Below are positions 15,723 to 24,055 of a DNA stretch of 42,782 nucleotides, in pieces. A model generated the notes under the pieces. That model did not search any database. It was given only the letters and a program-made list of their open reading frames with translations, and was not told where the DNA came from. Each line of letters starts with the position of its first letter. Position 1 is the stretch's first letter. The position numbers and the translations under genes were made by a program. Source of the stretch: DATFRX01 sp035630615 (GTDB taxonomy: Bacteria > Actinomycetota > Actinomycetes > Propionibacteriales > Nocardioidaceae); the NCBI GenBank assembly GCA_035630615.1, contig DASQKI010000006.1, positions 1 through 42,782 on the forward strand, written 5' to 3'.

Positions 15723-17084
15723 ATGGACCGGCGGATCTTCGGCATCGAGAACGAGTACGGCGTGACGTGCACGTTCAAGGGGCAGCGCCGACTCAGCCCC
15801 GACGAGGTCGCGCGGTACCTGTTTCGCCGCGTCGTGTCGTGGGGCCGCAGCAGCAACGTGTTCCTGCGCAACGGCGCCCGCCTCTACCTCGACGTCGGCA
15901 GCCATCCGGAGTACGCGACGCCCGAGTGCGACGACACTCTCGAGCTGGTCGCGCACGACCGAGCGGGCGAGCGCATCCTCGAGGGCCTGCTGATCGACGC
16001 CCAGCGCCGGCTCCATGACGACGGCATCGTGGGCGACGTCTATCTGTTCAAGAACAACACCGACTCGGCCGGCAACTCTTACGGCTGCCACGAAAACTAT
16101 CTCGTCGGCCGGCATGGCGAGTTCAACCGGATGGCCGACATCCTGATCCCGTTCCTCGTCACCCGACAGATCATCTGCGGCGCCGGCAAGGTGCTCCAGA
16201 CGCCGCGCGGCACGGTCTTCGCCGTCAGCCAGCGGGCCGAGCACATCTGGGAGGGCGTCTCCAGCGCCACCACGCGGTCGCGACCGATCATCAACACTCG
16301 CGACGAGCCGCACGCCGACGCCGAGCGGTTCCGCCGGCTGCACGTCATCGTGGGCGACTCCAACATGAGCGAGACGACGACGCTGCTCAAGGTCGCGACG
16401 ACCGACCTGGTGCTGCGCCTGATCGAAGAGGGCGTCGTGATGCGCGACCTCACCCTCGAGAACCCGATCCGGGCCATCCGGGAGATCTCCCACGACATGA
16501 CGGGACGGCACCGCGTACGCCTGGTCAACGGCCGCGAGGCCAACGCGCTCGAGATCCAGGGCGAATACCTCTCGAAGGCCCGCGACTTCGTCGACCGACG
16601 CGAGCTCCACACGCCGACGATCGACCGCGTACTCGACCTCTGGGAGCGCGGGCTCAAGGCCGTCGAGTCCGGCGACCTCACCCTGGTCGAGCGCGAGATC
16701 GACTGGGTGATCAAGTACGCCCTGATGGACCGTTATCGGGCCACTCACGACCTCACCTGGGGCCATCCCCGGATCGCACAGATCGACCTCGCCTACCACG
16801 ACATCCATCGCGATCGCGGCCTCTACTTCATGCTGGAGCGTCGCGGCGCGGTCACCCGGGCGACGACCGACCTGGCGGTCTTCGAGGCGAAGTCCCGACC
16901 CCCGCAGACCACGCGGGCCCGGCTGCGCGGCGAGTTCATCCGGCGCGCTCAGGAGCGTCGGCGCGACTTCACCGTCGACTGGGTGCACCTCAAGCTCAAC
17001 GACCAGGCGCAGCGTACGGTCCTGTGCAAGGACCCGTTCCGGTCGCACGACGAGCGCGTACACAAGCTCATCGACAGCATGTGA
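15723..17084 (+). CDS. pafA: Pup ligase PafA
   Basis: PafA is the only ligase of the pathway. It phosphorylates the C-terminal Glu of Pup with ATP and transfers it to a substrate lysine. The 453-residue protein opens MDRRIFGIENEYGVTCTF, with Mg-binding glutamates at 9 and 11. NGARLYLDVGSHPEYATPEC includes the catalytic Asp57, and NTRDEPHAD follows. It lacks the Dop-loop, which distinguishes it from the related Dop 2 kb upstream. The small C-terminal domain that contacts Pup is complete. The ATG at 15723 is supported by the -10 spacing. The FKBP gene follows on the same strand. Confidence 0.97.
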   Translation: MDRRIFGIENEYGVTCTFKGQRRLSPDEVARYLFRRVVSWGRSSNVFLRNGARLYLDVGSHPEYATPECDDTLELVAHDRAGERILEGLLIDAQRRLHDDGIVGDVYLFKNNTDSAGNSYGCHENYLVGRHGEFNRMADILIPFLVTRQIICGAGKVLQTPRGTVFAVSQRAEHIWEGVSSATTRSRPIINTRDEPHADAERFRRLHVIVGDSNMSETTTLLKVATTDLVLRLIEEGVVMRDLTLENPIRAIREISHDMTGRHRVRLVNGREANALEIQGEYLSKARDFVDRRELHTPTIDRVLDLWERGLKAVESGDLTLVEREIDWVIKYALMDRYRATHDLTWGHPRIAQIDLAYHDIHRDRGLYFMLERRGAVTRATTDLAVFEAKSRPPQTTRARLRGEFIRRAQERRRDFTVDWVHLKLNDQAQRTVLCKDPFRSHDERVHKLIDSM

Positions 17085-17151
17085 CGGGCCCTTGACAACC
17101 GCCAGGTAGGGTTGGCGCGTTCAACCTCCCCGAACGAGATTGGTCTCTTCC

Positions 17152-18114
17152 GTGCGTCGCAAATTGCTCGCTGTGTTGCTCGTCCCGGCCCTGCTCGCGC
17201 TGGGCGCCTGTGGCGACGACGATGAGTCCAGCGACTCCGGTCCGTCGCCGGAGGCAACCGGCATAGACGGCGTCAGCGTCGGCGGCGCGTTCGGCGACCA
17301 GCCGACCTTCAACGTCGACGCGACGGTGACGGCCGACAGCACCGAGGTCAAGACGCTCAGCGAAGGTGACGGCGACGTCGTCAAGTCAGGCGACTCCGTC
17401 ACGATCAACTACATCGGCGTGATCGCGGGCAGTGACCAGCCGTTCGACAGCTCCTGGGCCCGCCAGGCGCCGGCGACCTTCACCGTGGAGTCGGGGCCCA
17501 ACAGCCTCCTGCCCGGCCTCGTCAAGGCGATCGAGGGCCAGCGCGAGGGCAGTCGGGTCGTGGCCGTCGTGCCGCCGTCGGAGGGCTTCGGCGAGGCCGG
17601 CAACTCGACGGTCGGCATCCAGTCCGACTCGATGCTGGTGTTCGTCATCGACATTCTGGAGCCGCCCGAGGTCAATACCTCGGACCTCAGCGGCGTGACC
17701 GTCGAGGGCAAGTTCGGTGACGAGCCAAACGTGGACTTCGAGCCGGTGATGTCGGTCGACAAGACCGAGATCAAGACGCTCAAAAAGGGCGATGGTGCCG
17801 AGGTCAAGACGTCTGACGAGGTCACGGTCAATTACCAGGGCATCAACGGCCGCACCGGCGACGAGTTCGACAGCTCGTGGACGACCGGCAAGCCGGCGAC
17901 GTTCTCACTGAGTGGCGTCGTGCCGGGGTTCTCCAAGGCGATCGCGGGTCAGACGATCGGGAGCCGGGTGCTGGTAGCCATCCCGCCCGAGGACGGCTAC
18001 GGCACCTCCGGTAACCCACAGGCGGGGATCCAGGGGACCGACACATTGGTCTTCGTCATCGACATCATCAAGGTGACTGAGCCGAAGGGCCAGGGTCAGG
18101 ACCAGCAACAGTAG
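17152..18114 (+). CDS. Lipoprotein with two FKBP-type peptidyl-prolyl isomerase domains
   Basis: This is a membrane-anchored extracytoplasmic folding catalyst of 320 residues. The signal sequence ends LALGAC, with lipidated Cys20. Two homologous FKBP domains follow at about 60-175 and 200-312; each has a GDSVTINY or SDEVTVNY strand, an FDSSW motif and a VxAIxGQxxGSR-type segment, then IPPEDGYG or VPPSEGFG. The two halves look like an internal duplication. The GTG at 17152 gives a proper signal peptide; a TTG 12 nt upstream is less likely. It ends 7 nt from the convergent xylulokinase gene, where the conserved Pup locus is interrupted by the polyol block. Confidence 0.92.
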   Translation: MRRKLLAVLLVPALLALGACGDDDESSDSGPSPEATGIDGVSVGGAFGDQPTFNVDATVTADSTEVKTLSEGDGDVVKSGDSVTINYIGVIAGSDQPFDSSWARQAPATFTVESGPNSLLPGLVKAIEGQREGSRVVAVVPPSEGFGEAGNSTVGIQSDSMLVFVIDILEPPEVNTSDLSGVTVEGKFGDEPNVDFEPVMSVDKTEIKTLKKGDGAEVKTSDEVTVNYQGINGRTGDEFDSSWTTGKPATFSLSGVVPGFSKAIAGQTIGSRVLVAIPPEDGYGTSGNPQAGIQGTDTLVFVIDIIKVTEPKGQGQDQQQ

Positions 18115-18121
18115 CGGGCGT

Positions 18122-19522
18122 CTAGCGGCTCAACAGTGGCCCGGCCGCGCCGAGCGTCTCGCGGTAGCGGCTGAGGGCGCGCTCGCCGGCGGCGATCCGA
18201 TCGGCTTCGGGCGCGATCGTGTGGCCGCTGACTGACCAGGTCGGCGGGTGGTCCGATCCGATCAGCGTCCATGCTGCTTGTCGGGCCGCGCCGAGCGCGA
18301 CGTACTCGCCCGGCTCGGGGACGACGACCTCGAGGCCGAAGAGCTCGGACGCGATCCGCTGCACCGACCCGGCGCGGGCGGCGCCGCCGATCAGGACGAC
18401 TCGCCGCGGTGCGACGCCGTGGGTCCGGAGCGCTTCGACCGCGTCGGCGAGGCCGCACAGCATGCCCTCGACCGCGGCCCGCGCGAGATGCGCCGGGGTC
18501 GCGTTGCGGCGGGTCAGGCCGTGCAGCAAGCCGGTCGCCTCAGGCAACGGTGGAGTGCGCTCGCCGTCGAGGTAGGGCAGGAGCACGAGTCCGTCGGTGT
18601 CGTCGACCGATGTCGCCAGCGCATCGAGCTCGTCGAGGTCGACGCCCGCGATCGACGCGGCGGCCGAGAGTACGCGAGCGGCGTTGAGCGTGCACACCAG
18701 CGGAAGGAATCGGCCGGACGCGTCGGCGAAGCCGGCAACGATGCCGGTCTCGTCGGCGGTCGGTTGGTCGGTGACAGCGAAAACCGTGCCGCTGGTCCCG
18801 AGCGACACCGCGAGGTCGCCGGAGCGAAGCCCGAGCCCCAACGCGGCGGCCATGTTGTCGCCAGTCCCGGGGGCGACGACCGCACCGGACGCGGTGTGGC
18901 CGAGTGGCTCGTGCGTCCCGGCGACCCGCGGCACTTCGAGTTCGGTGCCGAATGCGCGCCGCAGCAGGTCGGGGCGATAGTCGTCGGCTGCCGGTGACCA
19001 GTAGCCGGTCCCGGACGCGTCGCCCCGATCGGTCACGAACTCCCGAGCGTCGATGATCAACCGGTGGGTCAGCCAGTCGTGCGGCAGGGCGACACCGGTC
19101 GCTCGTCGGGCGACCTCGGGCTCGTGCTCGGCGACCCAGCGCAGCTTGGTGACGGTGAAGCTCGCGACGGGGACCGACCCGACGCCCGACGCCCACGCGG
19201 CGGGTCCGCCGAGCTCGTCGATGAGCTGCTGGGCCTGCACGGCGGAGCGGTTGTCGTTCCACAGCAGAGCGTCCCGGACCGGCGTGCCGGAGTCGTCGAC
19301 GAGCACCATGCCATGCTGCTGCCCGCCGACCGCCAGGGCAGCGACGTCGTCGAGCAGACCGTCGGACGCTTTTTGCCAGGCGGCCCACCACACGGCCGGG
19401 TCGACCTCGGTCTGATCGGGATGCGCGGCCCGACCCGACCGAACGACCGCGCCGGTCTCGGCGTCGCAGACGAGCACCTTCGTGGCTTGCGTCGAACAGT
19501 CGATCCCCGCCACCAACGTCAT
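18122..19522 (-). CDS. xylB: Xylulokinase (FGGY carbohydrate kinase)
   Basis: The enzyme phosphorylates D-xylulose to xylulose 5-phosphate for the pentose phosphate pathway. Of 466 residues, GIDCSTQATKVLV at 6-18 is the phosphate-1 loop, GGQQHGMV near 67-73 is the substrate motif of xylulokinases, Asp222 in TGDNMAAA is the catalytic base, and VSLGTSGTVFAV and GGAARAGSVQRI form the nucleotide site. The frame is open further upstream, but the ATG at 19520-19522 follows an AAGGGAG ribosome site. The gene lies downstream of the SorC-type regulator on the same strand, with the palindromic repeat in between. Together with the dehydrogenase it implies a polyol such as arabitol or xylitol as carbon source. 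Confidence 0.92.
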   Translation of the reverse strand: MTLVAGIDCSTQATKVLVCDAETGAVVRSGRAAHPDQTEVDPAVWWAAWQKASDGLLDDVAALAVGGQQHGMVLVDDSGTPVRDALLWNDNRSAVQAQQLIDELGGPAAWASGVGSVPVASFTVTKLRWVAEHEPEVARRATGVALPHDWLTHRLIIDAREFVTDRGDASGTGYWSPAADDYRPDLLRRAFGTELEVPRVAGTHEPLGHTASGAVVAPGTGDNMAAALGLGLRSGDLAVSLGTSGTVFAVTDQPTADETGIVAGFADASGRFLPLVCTLNAARVLSAAASIAGVDLDELDALATSVDDTDGLVLLPYLDGERTPPLPEATGLLHGLTRRNATPAHLARAAVEGMLCGLADAVEALRTHGVAPRRVVLIGGAARAGSVQRIASELFGLEVVVPEPGEYVALGAARQAAWTLIGSDHPPTWSVSGHTIAPEADRIAAGERALSRYRETLGAAGPLLSR

Positions 19523-19552
19523 CGCGCAGCTCCCTTCGCGCCAAGACAGTGT

Positions 19553-19641
19553 GCGCCGAGATTGCGCGTCCTGCCCACCCTGGACGTAAAGACGCGCAAT
19601 CTCGACGCGAAAAGGTGGGCAGGACGCGCAATCTCGGCGCG
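19553..19641. repeat. Palindromic repeat, locus B (27-bp perfect inverted repeat with a third copy inside)
   Basis: Left arm 19553-19579 and right arm 19614-19640 are perfect reverse complements over 27 bases, beginning GCGCCGAGATTGCGCGTC. Between them lies a third copy (GACGCGCAATCTCGACGCG, 19591-19609). The left arm can pair with either right-hand copy, so alternative hairpins are possible. It sits between sorC-type and xylB genes and would be present in their joint transcript. Confidence 0.9.
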
Positions 19642-19652
19642 AAGAGTGTGGG

Positions 19653-20627
19653 TCATGCGGCCGCCTCTTCGACGAGGGCGCGGGCGAGCGAGGCGTCGGT
19701 GACGAACGTGTCGACGAGGCCACCCAGAAGCGCGGCCCGGGCCGCATCGGCTCGCCGGGCGTCGTACATCAGGCCGATCACTTCGGGCACCCTGCGCAGC
19801 TGGTCGAGCGTGATCCCGAGGATGCGCTCATCGAGCTCGGTCGCGACCGGGTTGCCAGACGCGTCGAACAGCCGCCCCCCGATCTCGCCGACCGCTCCGG
19901 CCTTGGTCGCCGCTCGTCGGGCTCGCTCCTCGGCAAGGGTCCACACCGTGCTCAGGTCGTCGCGCCAGGCGCCGATCGCGACCATCGCGATGCCGACCCG
20001 CCCGAACTGCTCGATGGTCGCCCGAATGGCTGACTCCCCGGCCAACGCCCGCGCGGTCGCCGCATCGGGCAGCAGCATCGGACCGTAGATGGGGAAACCC
20101 TGGCCGCCTCCGATCGCGGCGGCGCGCCGTACGCTCTCGACGCTGCCGGCCGCGATGTCCGGCCCCGCGAGAGTGCCGGTCAGCTGGACGACCGTACAGG
20201 GGGCGAGCGTCGTCAGTGCCTCGGTGGCGGCCGCGACCGTACGGCTGCAGGACAGACCGAGGACCTCGTCGGCCGACACCAATTCGCCGAGGAGGTCGGC
20301 CGCGACGGCGCCCAGCTGGGATCGCACGTCGACGTCGGACCGCGTCGGGACGTCCACGACGATCGCACGGCGCAGGCCGTACTGCTCGCCGAGCGTCGTC
20401 GACAGGTCGGCGTCGATGTGCGTCGGCAGTGTGATGGTCACGTCGACGACGCCCAGCTCGCGAGCCTCCTCGAGCATCCGAGCCACCTTGAAGCGGCTCA
20501 GACCGAACTCCTCCGCCAGCTCGGTTTTGGACCGCCCGTCGAGGTGGAAGCGCCGGGCCAACGCAGCGGCCTGCACCATCCACGCCGGCCCGCGTCGGGA
20601 CGGTGACGTCTTGATCGGTGGCGCCAT
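19653..20627 (-). CDS. SorC/DeoR-type sugar-binding transcriptional regulator
   Basis: The 324-residue regulator starts at the ATG at 20625-20627, with AAGGAGG 6 nt upstream (20634-20640). The N-terminal helix-turn-helix is at about 34-56 (SKTELAEEFGLSRFKVARML). The remaining 260 residues are the sugar-binding domain of the SorC family, related to sugar-phosphate isomerases, where a phosphorylated sugar acts as effector. It precedes xylB on the same strand and diverges from the dehydrogenase-transporter operon, so it probably controls both. The palindromes in the divergent region are candidate sites. Whether it activates or represses is unknown. Confidence 0.88.
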   Translation of the reverse strand: MAPPIKTSPSRRGPAWMVQAAALARRFHLDGRSKTELAEEFGLSRFKVARMLEEARELGVVDVTITLPTHIDADLSTTLGEQYGLRRAIVVDVPTRSDVDVRSQLGAVAADLLGELVSADEVLGLSCSRTVAAATEALTTLAPCTVVQLTGTLAGPDIAAGSVESVRRAAAIGGGQGFPIYGPMLLPDAATARALAGESAIRATIEQFGRVGIAMVAIGAWRDDLSTVWTLAEERARRAATKAGAVGEIGGRLFDASGNPVATELDERILGITLDQLRRVPEVIGLMYDARRADAARAALLGGLVDTFVTDASLARALVEEAAA

Positions 20628-20645
20628 CTGGCCCCTCCTTCCCGC

Positions 20646-20674
20646 GGTGCGGCCAACCCTAGTCGGGCCGCACC
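20646..20674 (-). promoter_or_regulatory. Inverted repeat around the regulator -10
   Basis: GGTGCGGCC (20646-20654) and GGCCGCACC (20666-20674) form a 9-bp perfect inverted repeat with an 11-nt spacer. The spacer holds TAGGGT on the minus strand, the likely -10 of the regulator gene. This would suit autoregulation. Confidence 0.45.
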
Positions 20675-20676
20675 CC

Positions 20677-20705
20677 TTGACACCCGCGCACACACGCGAT
20701 GCAAT
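20677..20705 (+). promoter_or_regulatory. Promoter of the polyol dehydrogenase-transporter operon
   Basis: TTGACA at 20677-20682 and TGCAAT at 20700-20705 are separated by 17 nt, close to the vegetative consensus. Transcription would begin near 20712, giving a leader of about 48 nt. Confidence 0.55.
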
Positions 20706-20709
20706 AAGT

Positions 20710-20741
20710 GCTCATCCGGAAGTCTAGCCGCTCATATGAGC
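20710..20741. promoter_or_regulatory. Candidate operator with GCTCAT half sites
   Basis: GCTCATATGAGC at 20730-20741 is a 12-bp perfect palindrome. A further half site GCTCAT at 20710-20715 lies 20 bp upstream in the same orientation, two helical turns away. All lie just downstream of the -10, where a bound repressor would block transcription. Assignment to the SorC-type regulator is inferred from position. Confidence 0.5.
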
Positions 20742-20760
20742 AGGCGCGGACGTGGGACGC

Positions 20761-21762
20761 ATGCGGGCAGCAGTCATCACCGAACCACGTGAGATCGCCG
20801 TGAGCGAAACACCCGATCCTCGGCCGGCGCCGCACCAGGTCGTCGTCGACGTCGGCGCCTGCGGGGTCTGCGGCACCGACCTCCACATCGCCGACGGCGA
20901 GTTTCCGCCCACGCCGTATCCGATCGTCCCGGGCCACGAGTTCGCTGGCACGGTCGGCGAGATCGGCGCCGACGTCACGACCGGCATCGCGGTCGGTGAT
21001 CGGGTGGCGGTCGACCCGTCGCTGTTTTGCGGCCACTGCGTTGCCTGTCGAGCCGGCCGAGGCAACCTCTGCGCCAATTGGGGTGCGATCGGCGACACCG
21101 TCGACGGAGCGTTCGCCGAGCGGGTCGCGGTGCCGGCGGTCAACGCCTACCGGCTGCCCGACCATCTCAGCCTCGAGCAGGGCGCACTCGTCGAGCCCCT
21201 GTCGTGCGCCGTACACGGGGTACGCAGGCTCGGCACCGAGACGGGGGAGTCCATGCTCGTCGTCGGTGCCGGCACGATGGGGCTGCTCCTGATCCAGCTC
21301 CTCGTCGGCGCCGGAGTCCGGGTCAACGCGGTCGACCGGGTCGCGAGCAAGCTCGACCTCGCGACCAAGTTCGGCGCGGTCCACACCGCGACGTCGATCT
21401 CCGAGCTCGACGGACAATACGACGCGGTCGTCGACGTGACCGGTGCTCCCGCCGCGATCGAGGAAGGCCTGGACGCGGTCCGCCGGGGAGGTCGCTTCCT
21501 CGTGTTCGGCGTCGCCAACGCGGACGCGCGCGTGGCGGTATCGCCCTTCCGGATCTACAACGACGAGATCACCATCGTCGGGTCGATGGCCGTCCTGCAC
21601 AGCTTCGGCGCCGCCCTGGACCTGGTCGCCACCGGATCGATCAGCACCGACGGCCTCGTGTCCCATCGGTTCCCGCTCGACGACTATCCGGACGCGCTCG
21701 ACATCGTGCGCCAGGGCCAAGGCGTCAAGGTCCACGTCCGCCCCGGGGAGGAGCCCGCATGA
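20761..21762 (+). CDS. Zinc-dependent polyol/alcohol dehydrogenase (MDR family)
   Basis: The NAD(P)-dependent medium-chain dehydrogenase of 333 residues would oxidise the imported polyol to a ketose. Catalytic zinc ligands are Cys37 (GVCGTD), His59 and Glu60 (GHEF). Structural zinc cysteines are 90, 93, 96 and 104. The dinucleotide-binding loop is VVGAGTMGLLL. The ATG at 20761 is preferred to the GTG at 20752, although neither has a clear ribosome site. Its TGA overlaps the ATG of the binding-protein gene (ATGA), giving coupling. With xylulokinase nearby, D-arabitol or xylitol to D-xylulose is the best guess; sorbitol remains possible. Confidence 0.88.
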   Translation: MRAAVITEPREIAVSETPDPRPAPHQVVVDVGACGVCGTDLHIADGEFPPTPYPIVPGHEFAGTVGEIGADVTTGIAVGDRVAVDPSLFCGHCVACRAGRGNLCANWGAIGDTVDGAFAERVAVPAVNAYRLPDHLSLEQGALVEPLSCAVHGVRRLGTETGESMLVVGAGTMGLLLIQLLVGAGVRVNAVDRVASKLDLATKFGAVHTATSISELDGQYDAVVDVTGAPAAIEEGLDAVRRGGRFLVFGVANADARVAVSPFRIYNDEITIVGSMAVLHSFGAALDLVATGSISTDGLVSHRFPLDDYPDALDIVRQGQGVKVHVRPGEEPA

Positions 21763-23129
21763 GACCGCCGTTTGGCGCCGAGCGAGGGATACGGCTCGTC
21801 GCCGCCCTAACCGCCACCTCGATGGTCGCCACCGGATGTGCCGGAGCGGGAGCGCTCGGCGAAAGCGGAGACGGCACCACCCTTGTCGTCGCGATCGTGT
21901 CCAACCCCCAGATGGAGGACGCGATCGCGCTGTCGGAGCAGTTCGAGGCCGAGCATCCCGACATCAACCTCGACTTCGTCTCGCTGCCCGAAAACGAGGC
22001 ACGGGCCAAGATCACCGCGTCGGTCGCGACCGGAGGCGGCGAGTTCGACGCGGTCATGATCAGCAACTTCGAGACGCCCCAGTGGGCCGAGAACGGCTGG
22101 CTCGTCGACCTCCAGCCGTACATCGACCAGACCGAGGGGTACGACGGCGACGACTTCATCCCGTCGGTCCGCGACTCCCTCTCCTACGACGGCGATATGT
22201 ACTCGGTCCCGTTCTACGGCGAGTCGTCGTTCCTCGTCTATCGCAAGGACCTCTTCGAGGAGGCCGGGCTCACCATGCCGGCGCACCCCACGTGGCAGCA
22301 GGTCGCCGACTTCGCCGCGAAGCTGGACGATCCCGAGTCCGGCCGGACCGGCATCTGCCTGCGCGGCCTGTCCGGCTGGGGCGAAAACCTCGCACCGCTC
22401 AACACGGTGGTCAACACCTTCGGCGGTCGCTGGTTCGACGAAGACTGGAACGCACAGCTCGACTCGCCGGAGTTTGAGAATGCGGTGCGGTTCTACGTCG
22501 ACCTCGTGCAGCAGTACGGCGAGCCCGGCGCCGCCACGAGCGGCTACTCCGAATGCATCACGCGCTACAGCCAGGGCCAGGCAGCGATGTGGTACGACGC
22601 CACCGCGATGGTCAGCACCATCGAGTCGCCGGCCGACAGCCAGGTGGTCGGCAAGAACGGCTACGCCGCGGCTCCGGTCGTCGAGACCGACTCGTCCGGC
22701 TGGCTCTACACCTGGTCGCTCGGCATCCCTGAGAGCTCTGAGCACGCCGACGAAGCGTGGGAGTTCCTGTCCTGGATGACGAGCAAGGACTACATGCATC
22801 TGGTCGGCAACGAGTTCGGCTGGGAGCGGGTACCGCCGGGCAGCCGGCTGTCGACGTACCAGATCCCGGAGTACGCGAAGGTCGGCGAGGCCTACGCCCA
22901 GCCGACGCTGGATGCCCTCGAGGCGGTCGACCAGGAGCATCCGACGGTCGAGCCGGTGCCGTACACGGGGATCCAGTTCGTCGGGATCCCGGAGTTTCAA
23001 GATCTGGGGACCCGGGTGAGCCAGCAGATCTCGGCGGCCATCGCCGGCCAGATCAGCGTCGACGAGGCACTCGACCAAGCCCAGAACTACGCCGAGAGCG
23101 TGGGGGAGTCCTACCAGGAGGGCGACTGA
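21759..23129 (+). CDS. Sugar/polyol ABC transporter substrate-binding lipoprotein
   Basis: The solute receptor has 456 residues and starts at the ATG overlapping the dehydrogenase stop. A signal sequence ends MVATGC, with lipid-anchored Cys27. The mature part is a family 1 extracellular binding protein similar to SmoE/MtlE polyol receptors: VVAIVSNPQMEDAIALSEQFE near the start, WYDATAMVSTIESP, and WLYTWSLGIPESSEHADEAWEFL further on. Length is normal. It is followed without gap by permease genes (TGATG overlap). A ligand such as mannitol, sorbitol, arabitol or xylitol is inferred from neighbours and family resemblance, not from binding residues. Confidence 0.9.
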   Translation: MRPPFGAERGIRLVAALTATSMVATGCAGAGALGESGDGTTLVVAIVSNPQMEDAIALSEQFEAEHPDINLDFVSLPENEARAKITASVATGGGEFDAVMISNFETPQWAENGWLVDLQPYIDQTEGYDGDDFIPSVRDSLSYDGDMYSVPFYGESSFLVYRKDLFEEAGLTMPAHPTWQQVADFAAKLDDPESGRTGICLRGLSGWGENLAPLNTVVNTFGGRWFDEDWNAQLDSPEFENAVRFYVDLVQQYGEPGAATSGYSECITRYSQGQAAMWYDATAMVSTIESPADSQVVGKNGYAAAPVVETDSSGWLYTWSLGIPESSEHADEAWEFLSWMTSKDYMHLVGNEFGWERVPPGSRLSTYQIPEYAKVGEAYAQPTLDALEAVDQEHPTVEPVPYTGIQFVGIPEFQDLGTRVSQQISAAIAGQISVDEALDQAQNYAESVGESYQEGD

Positions 23130-24055
23130 TGGCGGTCATCGCGGCGACACGGCACGTATCCGAGCGACGTCAAGTGGAGCGCAGGGAGGCGTGGTCGCGT
23201 CGAGCGCCGCTGATGCCGGCGCTGATATTCGCGATCGTTGTGACACAGCTGCCGTTCGTGATGACGCTTTGGTATTCGATGCAGTCGTGGAATCTCGTGC
23301 GGCCGGGCTCGGAGCACTTCGTCGGGCTCTCCAACTACGTCGACGTCTTCGCCGACAGCACGTTCCGCAGCGCCGCCTGGCACACGATTCTCATCACCAC
23401 CTCGTGCGTGGTCGTCGCGATGCTGTTGGGCATCGGCCTCGCGCTGCTGCTCGACCGGCGGTTCGTCGGCCGCGGCGTCGTACGCACCTTGCTGATCACG
23501 CCCTTCCTCATCATGCCGGTGGCGGGCGCCCTGCTGTGGAAGACGACGATGTTCGATCCGCTCTTCGGGATCATCAACTTCGTGCTGGCCCCGTTCGGCG
23601 CCGGTGAGACCGACTGGGTGTCGACCCATCCGCTTGGCGCCGTCGTGACCGCTCTGGCGTGGCAGTGGACGCCGTTCATGATGCTGTTGGTGCTCGCCGG
23701 TCTGCAGAGCCAGGGCAAGGACGTGCTGGAGGCCGCGCAGGTCGACGGCGCCGGCGCCCTGAGCACGTTCGTCTGGGTGACGCTGCCGCACCTTCGGCGC
23801 TACATCGAGCTCGGTGTGCTGCTCGGCGCGATCTACGTGGTCAACACCTTCGACCACATCTACATGATGACCCAGGGCGGACCCGGCACGGCCAGCGCCA
23901 ACCTGCCCTTCTACATCTACCAGCGGGCCTTCCTCGGTTTCGATGTCGGCCAGGCGGCCGCGATGGGCGTCGTCGTCGTGATCGGCACCATCCTCATCGC
24001 CACGCTTGCGCTGCGGACCATCTTCAGCAGCTTCGACGTACGGGAGACCCGATGA
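23129..24055 (+). CDS. Sugar/polyol ABC transporter permease (SmoF/MtlF-like)
   Basis: The 308-residue inner-membrane permease belongs to the MalF/UgpA-type family. Six hydrophobic segments are visible after a charged N-terminus: about 29-48, 86-111, 118-138, 166-184, 218-238 and 273-294. The ATPase-coupling EAA loop reads EAAQVDGAGALSTFVWVTLP. The ATG at 23129 overlaps the previous stop by one base, and the end overlaps the second permease by 4 nt. It is intact and full length, in contrast to its partner. It would form the heterodimeric channel with that partner. Confidence 0.9.
   Translation: MAVIAATRHVSERRQVERREAWSRRAPLMPALIFAIVVTQLPFVMTLWYSMQSWNLVRPGSEHFVGLSNYVDVFADSTFRSAAWHTILITTSCVVVAMLLGIGLALLLDRRFVGRGVVRTLLITPFLIMPVAGALLWKTTMFDPLFGIINFVLAPFGAGETDWVSTHPLGAVVTALAWQWTPFMMLLVLAGLQSQGKDVLEAAQVDGAGALSTFVWVTLPHLRRYIELGVLLGAIYVVNTFDHIYMMTQGGPGTASANLPFYIYQRAFLGFDVGQAAAMGVVVVIGTILIATLALRTIFSSFDVRETR

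Noticed and set aside
15590..16018. 142-codon frame between prcA and pafA
   Set aside because: Two thirds overlaps pafA in another phase, with no recognisable domain and no start signal.
15195..17063. 622-codon minus-strand frame opposite prcA and pafA
   Set aside because: It covers two well-identified genes in antisense and has no domain or start signal of its own.
17092..17112. TTGACA and TAGGGT before the FKBP gene as a promoter
   Set aside because: The spacer is only 9 nt, too short for a standard promoter; TAGGGT alone may serve as -10, but this was not strong enough to list.
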